Of a DNA stretch of 5,075 nt, positions 4,528-5,075 are shown in pieces. The DNA lies in NCBI GenBank assembly GCA_902806375.1, contig CADCWK010000218.1, positions 1 through 5,075 of the forward strand. Direction: 5' to 3'. Numbering within the stretch: the first letter of the stretch is position 1; each line of letters opens with the position of its first letter. Under the pieces are notes generated by a model, which did not search any database, was not told where the DNA came from, and was given only the letters and a program-made list of their open reading frames with translations. Both the position numbers and the translations under genes were made by a program. This stretch comes from an uncultured Thermomicrobiales bacterium (GTDB lineage: Bacteria > Chloroflexota > Chloroflexia > Thermomicrobiales > UBA6265).

Positions 4528-5075
4528 CTACCGTGTGACCGGGTCGACGTCAGCCGCAGGGGTCGTCTCGGCGCTATCGTCATCACGACTGTCGATCACC
4601 TGCCGCAGCGCCGACTGGAATACCTCCGGTGACTGGGCCCCATTGACCGCGAGCCGGTTGTCGAGGATGAACAGCGGAACGCCGGAGATGCCGAGCTGGG
4701 CGGCCTGCGTGACCTCGCTCAGGATGGCGGTCTGGAGTTCGGTCCGTTCCAGTGCCCGCCCGGTCAGTTCGGGGTCGAGGCCGCCCTCGGCCGCGATCGC
4801 CTTCAGAGTCTCGAGGTCGCCGATGTCCCGGCCCTGCTCGAAGTAGGCGACCCCGATCCGCTCGACCATCGCCGTCCGGTGCTCCTCCGGCAGGATCGCG
4901 TAGAGCAGGTGTGACCGGATCGCGTTGGGCGCGCGCTGGATCGCCTCCCAGTCGAACCCAACGCCGACCGCGGCGCCCGCTTCCGAGACGCGCTCGAACA
5001 TCGGGGTCAGGTCGAGTCCCTTCTTGCTCGCGAGATGCTCACGGAACGGCTCGCCGCCGGGGGCGATATCCGGGT
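4528..5075 (-). CDS. DsbA/FrnE-family thiol-disulfide oxidoreductase, C-terminal part (partial, runs off right edge)
   Basis: C-terminal 181 residues of a thioredoxin-fold protein of the DsbA family, FrnE-like branch. The visible part begins PDIAPGGEPFREHLASKKGL. It then shows the helical insertion (HLLYAILPEEHRTAMVERI), the FrnE-typical AYFEQGRDIGDLETLKAIA and GLDPEL, and the cis-proline loop GISGVPLFILDNR (the Pro codon is at 4675-4677) that packs against the active site in this fold. The last 20 or so residues (from about RDDDSAE) are a polar tail. Reading continues open to the window edge, so the ATG at 5001 is internal, not the start. The N-terminal CxxC active site lies outside the window, so whether it is redox-active, and whether it is cytosolic as FrnE proteins often are, cannot be judged. 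It is convergent with the M23 gene and shares a terminator with it. Confidence 0.88.
   Translation of the reverse strand, partial: PDIAPGGEPFREHLASKKGLDLTPMFERVSEAGAAVGVGFDWEAIQRAPNAIRSHLLYAILPEEHRTAMVERIGVAYFEQGRDIGDLETLKAIAAEGGLDPELTGRALERTELQTAILSEVTQAAQLGISGVPLFILDNRLAVNGAQSPEVFQSALRQVIDSRDDDSAETTPAADVDPVTR

Noticed and set aside
2520..4586. Long minus-strand open frame opposite the M23 gene (688 codons)
   Set aside because: Antisense shadow of a well-supported gene. Its content is Arg/Gly/Asp-rich low complexity and it crosses the convergent terminator.

Overview
The window comes from a GC-rich bacterial chromosome carrying ordinary housekeeping and envelope genes. No mobile element, CRISPR array, rRNA or tRNA gene was seen. 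The trigger factor with a long acidic tail, the multi-SH3b M23 peptidase, the FrnE-type DsbA protein and frequent GTG starts would fit a high-GC Chloroflexota lineage such as Thermomicrobia. That placement is inference from protein style, not a database match.

Layout: (1) 1-172, minus strand, is the N-terminal part of a probable GNAT acetyltransferase that runs off the left edge. (2) 173-329 is a gap with a strong 10-bp hairpin (265-296), probably the end of the tig transcript. (3) 330-1874, minus strand, is complete trigger factor (tig, 514 aa, GTG start). (4) 1875-2489 is a divergent intergenic region of about 615 bp. It holds an extended -10 promoter for tig, a structured tig leader of about 190 nt, several perfect inverted repeats and the RBS of the next gene. 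(5) 2490-4442, plus strand, is a secreted cell-wall protein of 650 aa: signal peptide, four SH3b domains, a Pro/Thr/Glu-rich stalk and a C-terminal M23 metallopeptidase domain with its zinc and catalytic residues intact. (6) 4443-4527 is a convergent gap with a 14-bp hairpin, probably a bidirectional terminator. (7) 4528-5075, minus strand, is the C-terminal part of a DsbA/FrnE-family thiol-disulfide oxidoreductase that runs off the right edge.

The genes do not form one pathway. Trigger factor acts on nascent chains at the ribosome, the M23 protein acts on peptidoglycan outside the membrane, and FrnE-like proteins are thioredoxin-fold redox enzymes. tig and the GNAT gene share a strand but are separated by a gap and a terminator-like hairpin. 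I found no convincing new multi-gene system. The part most worth a second look is the 1875-2489 intergenic region, which has more exact inverted repeats than a plain spacer needs: a 12-bp repeat in the tig leader, overlapping mutually exclusive hairpins at 2120-2207, a 15-bp palindrome at 2398-2412, and a hairpin ending 7 nt before the M23 gene's RBS.
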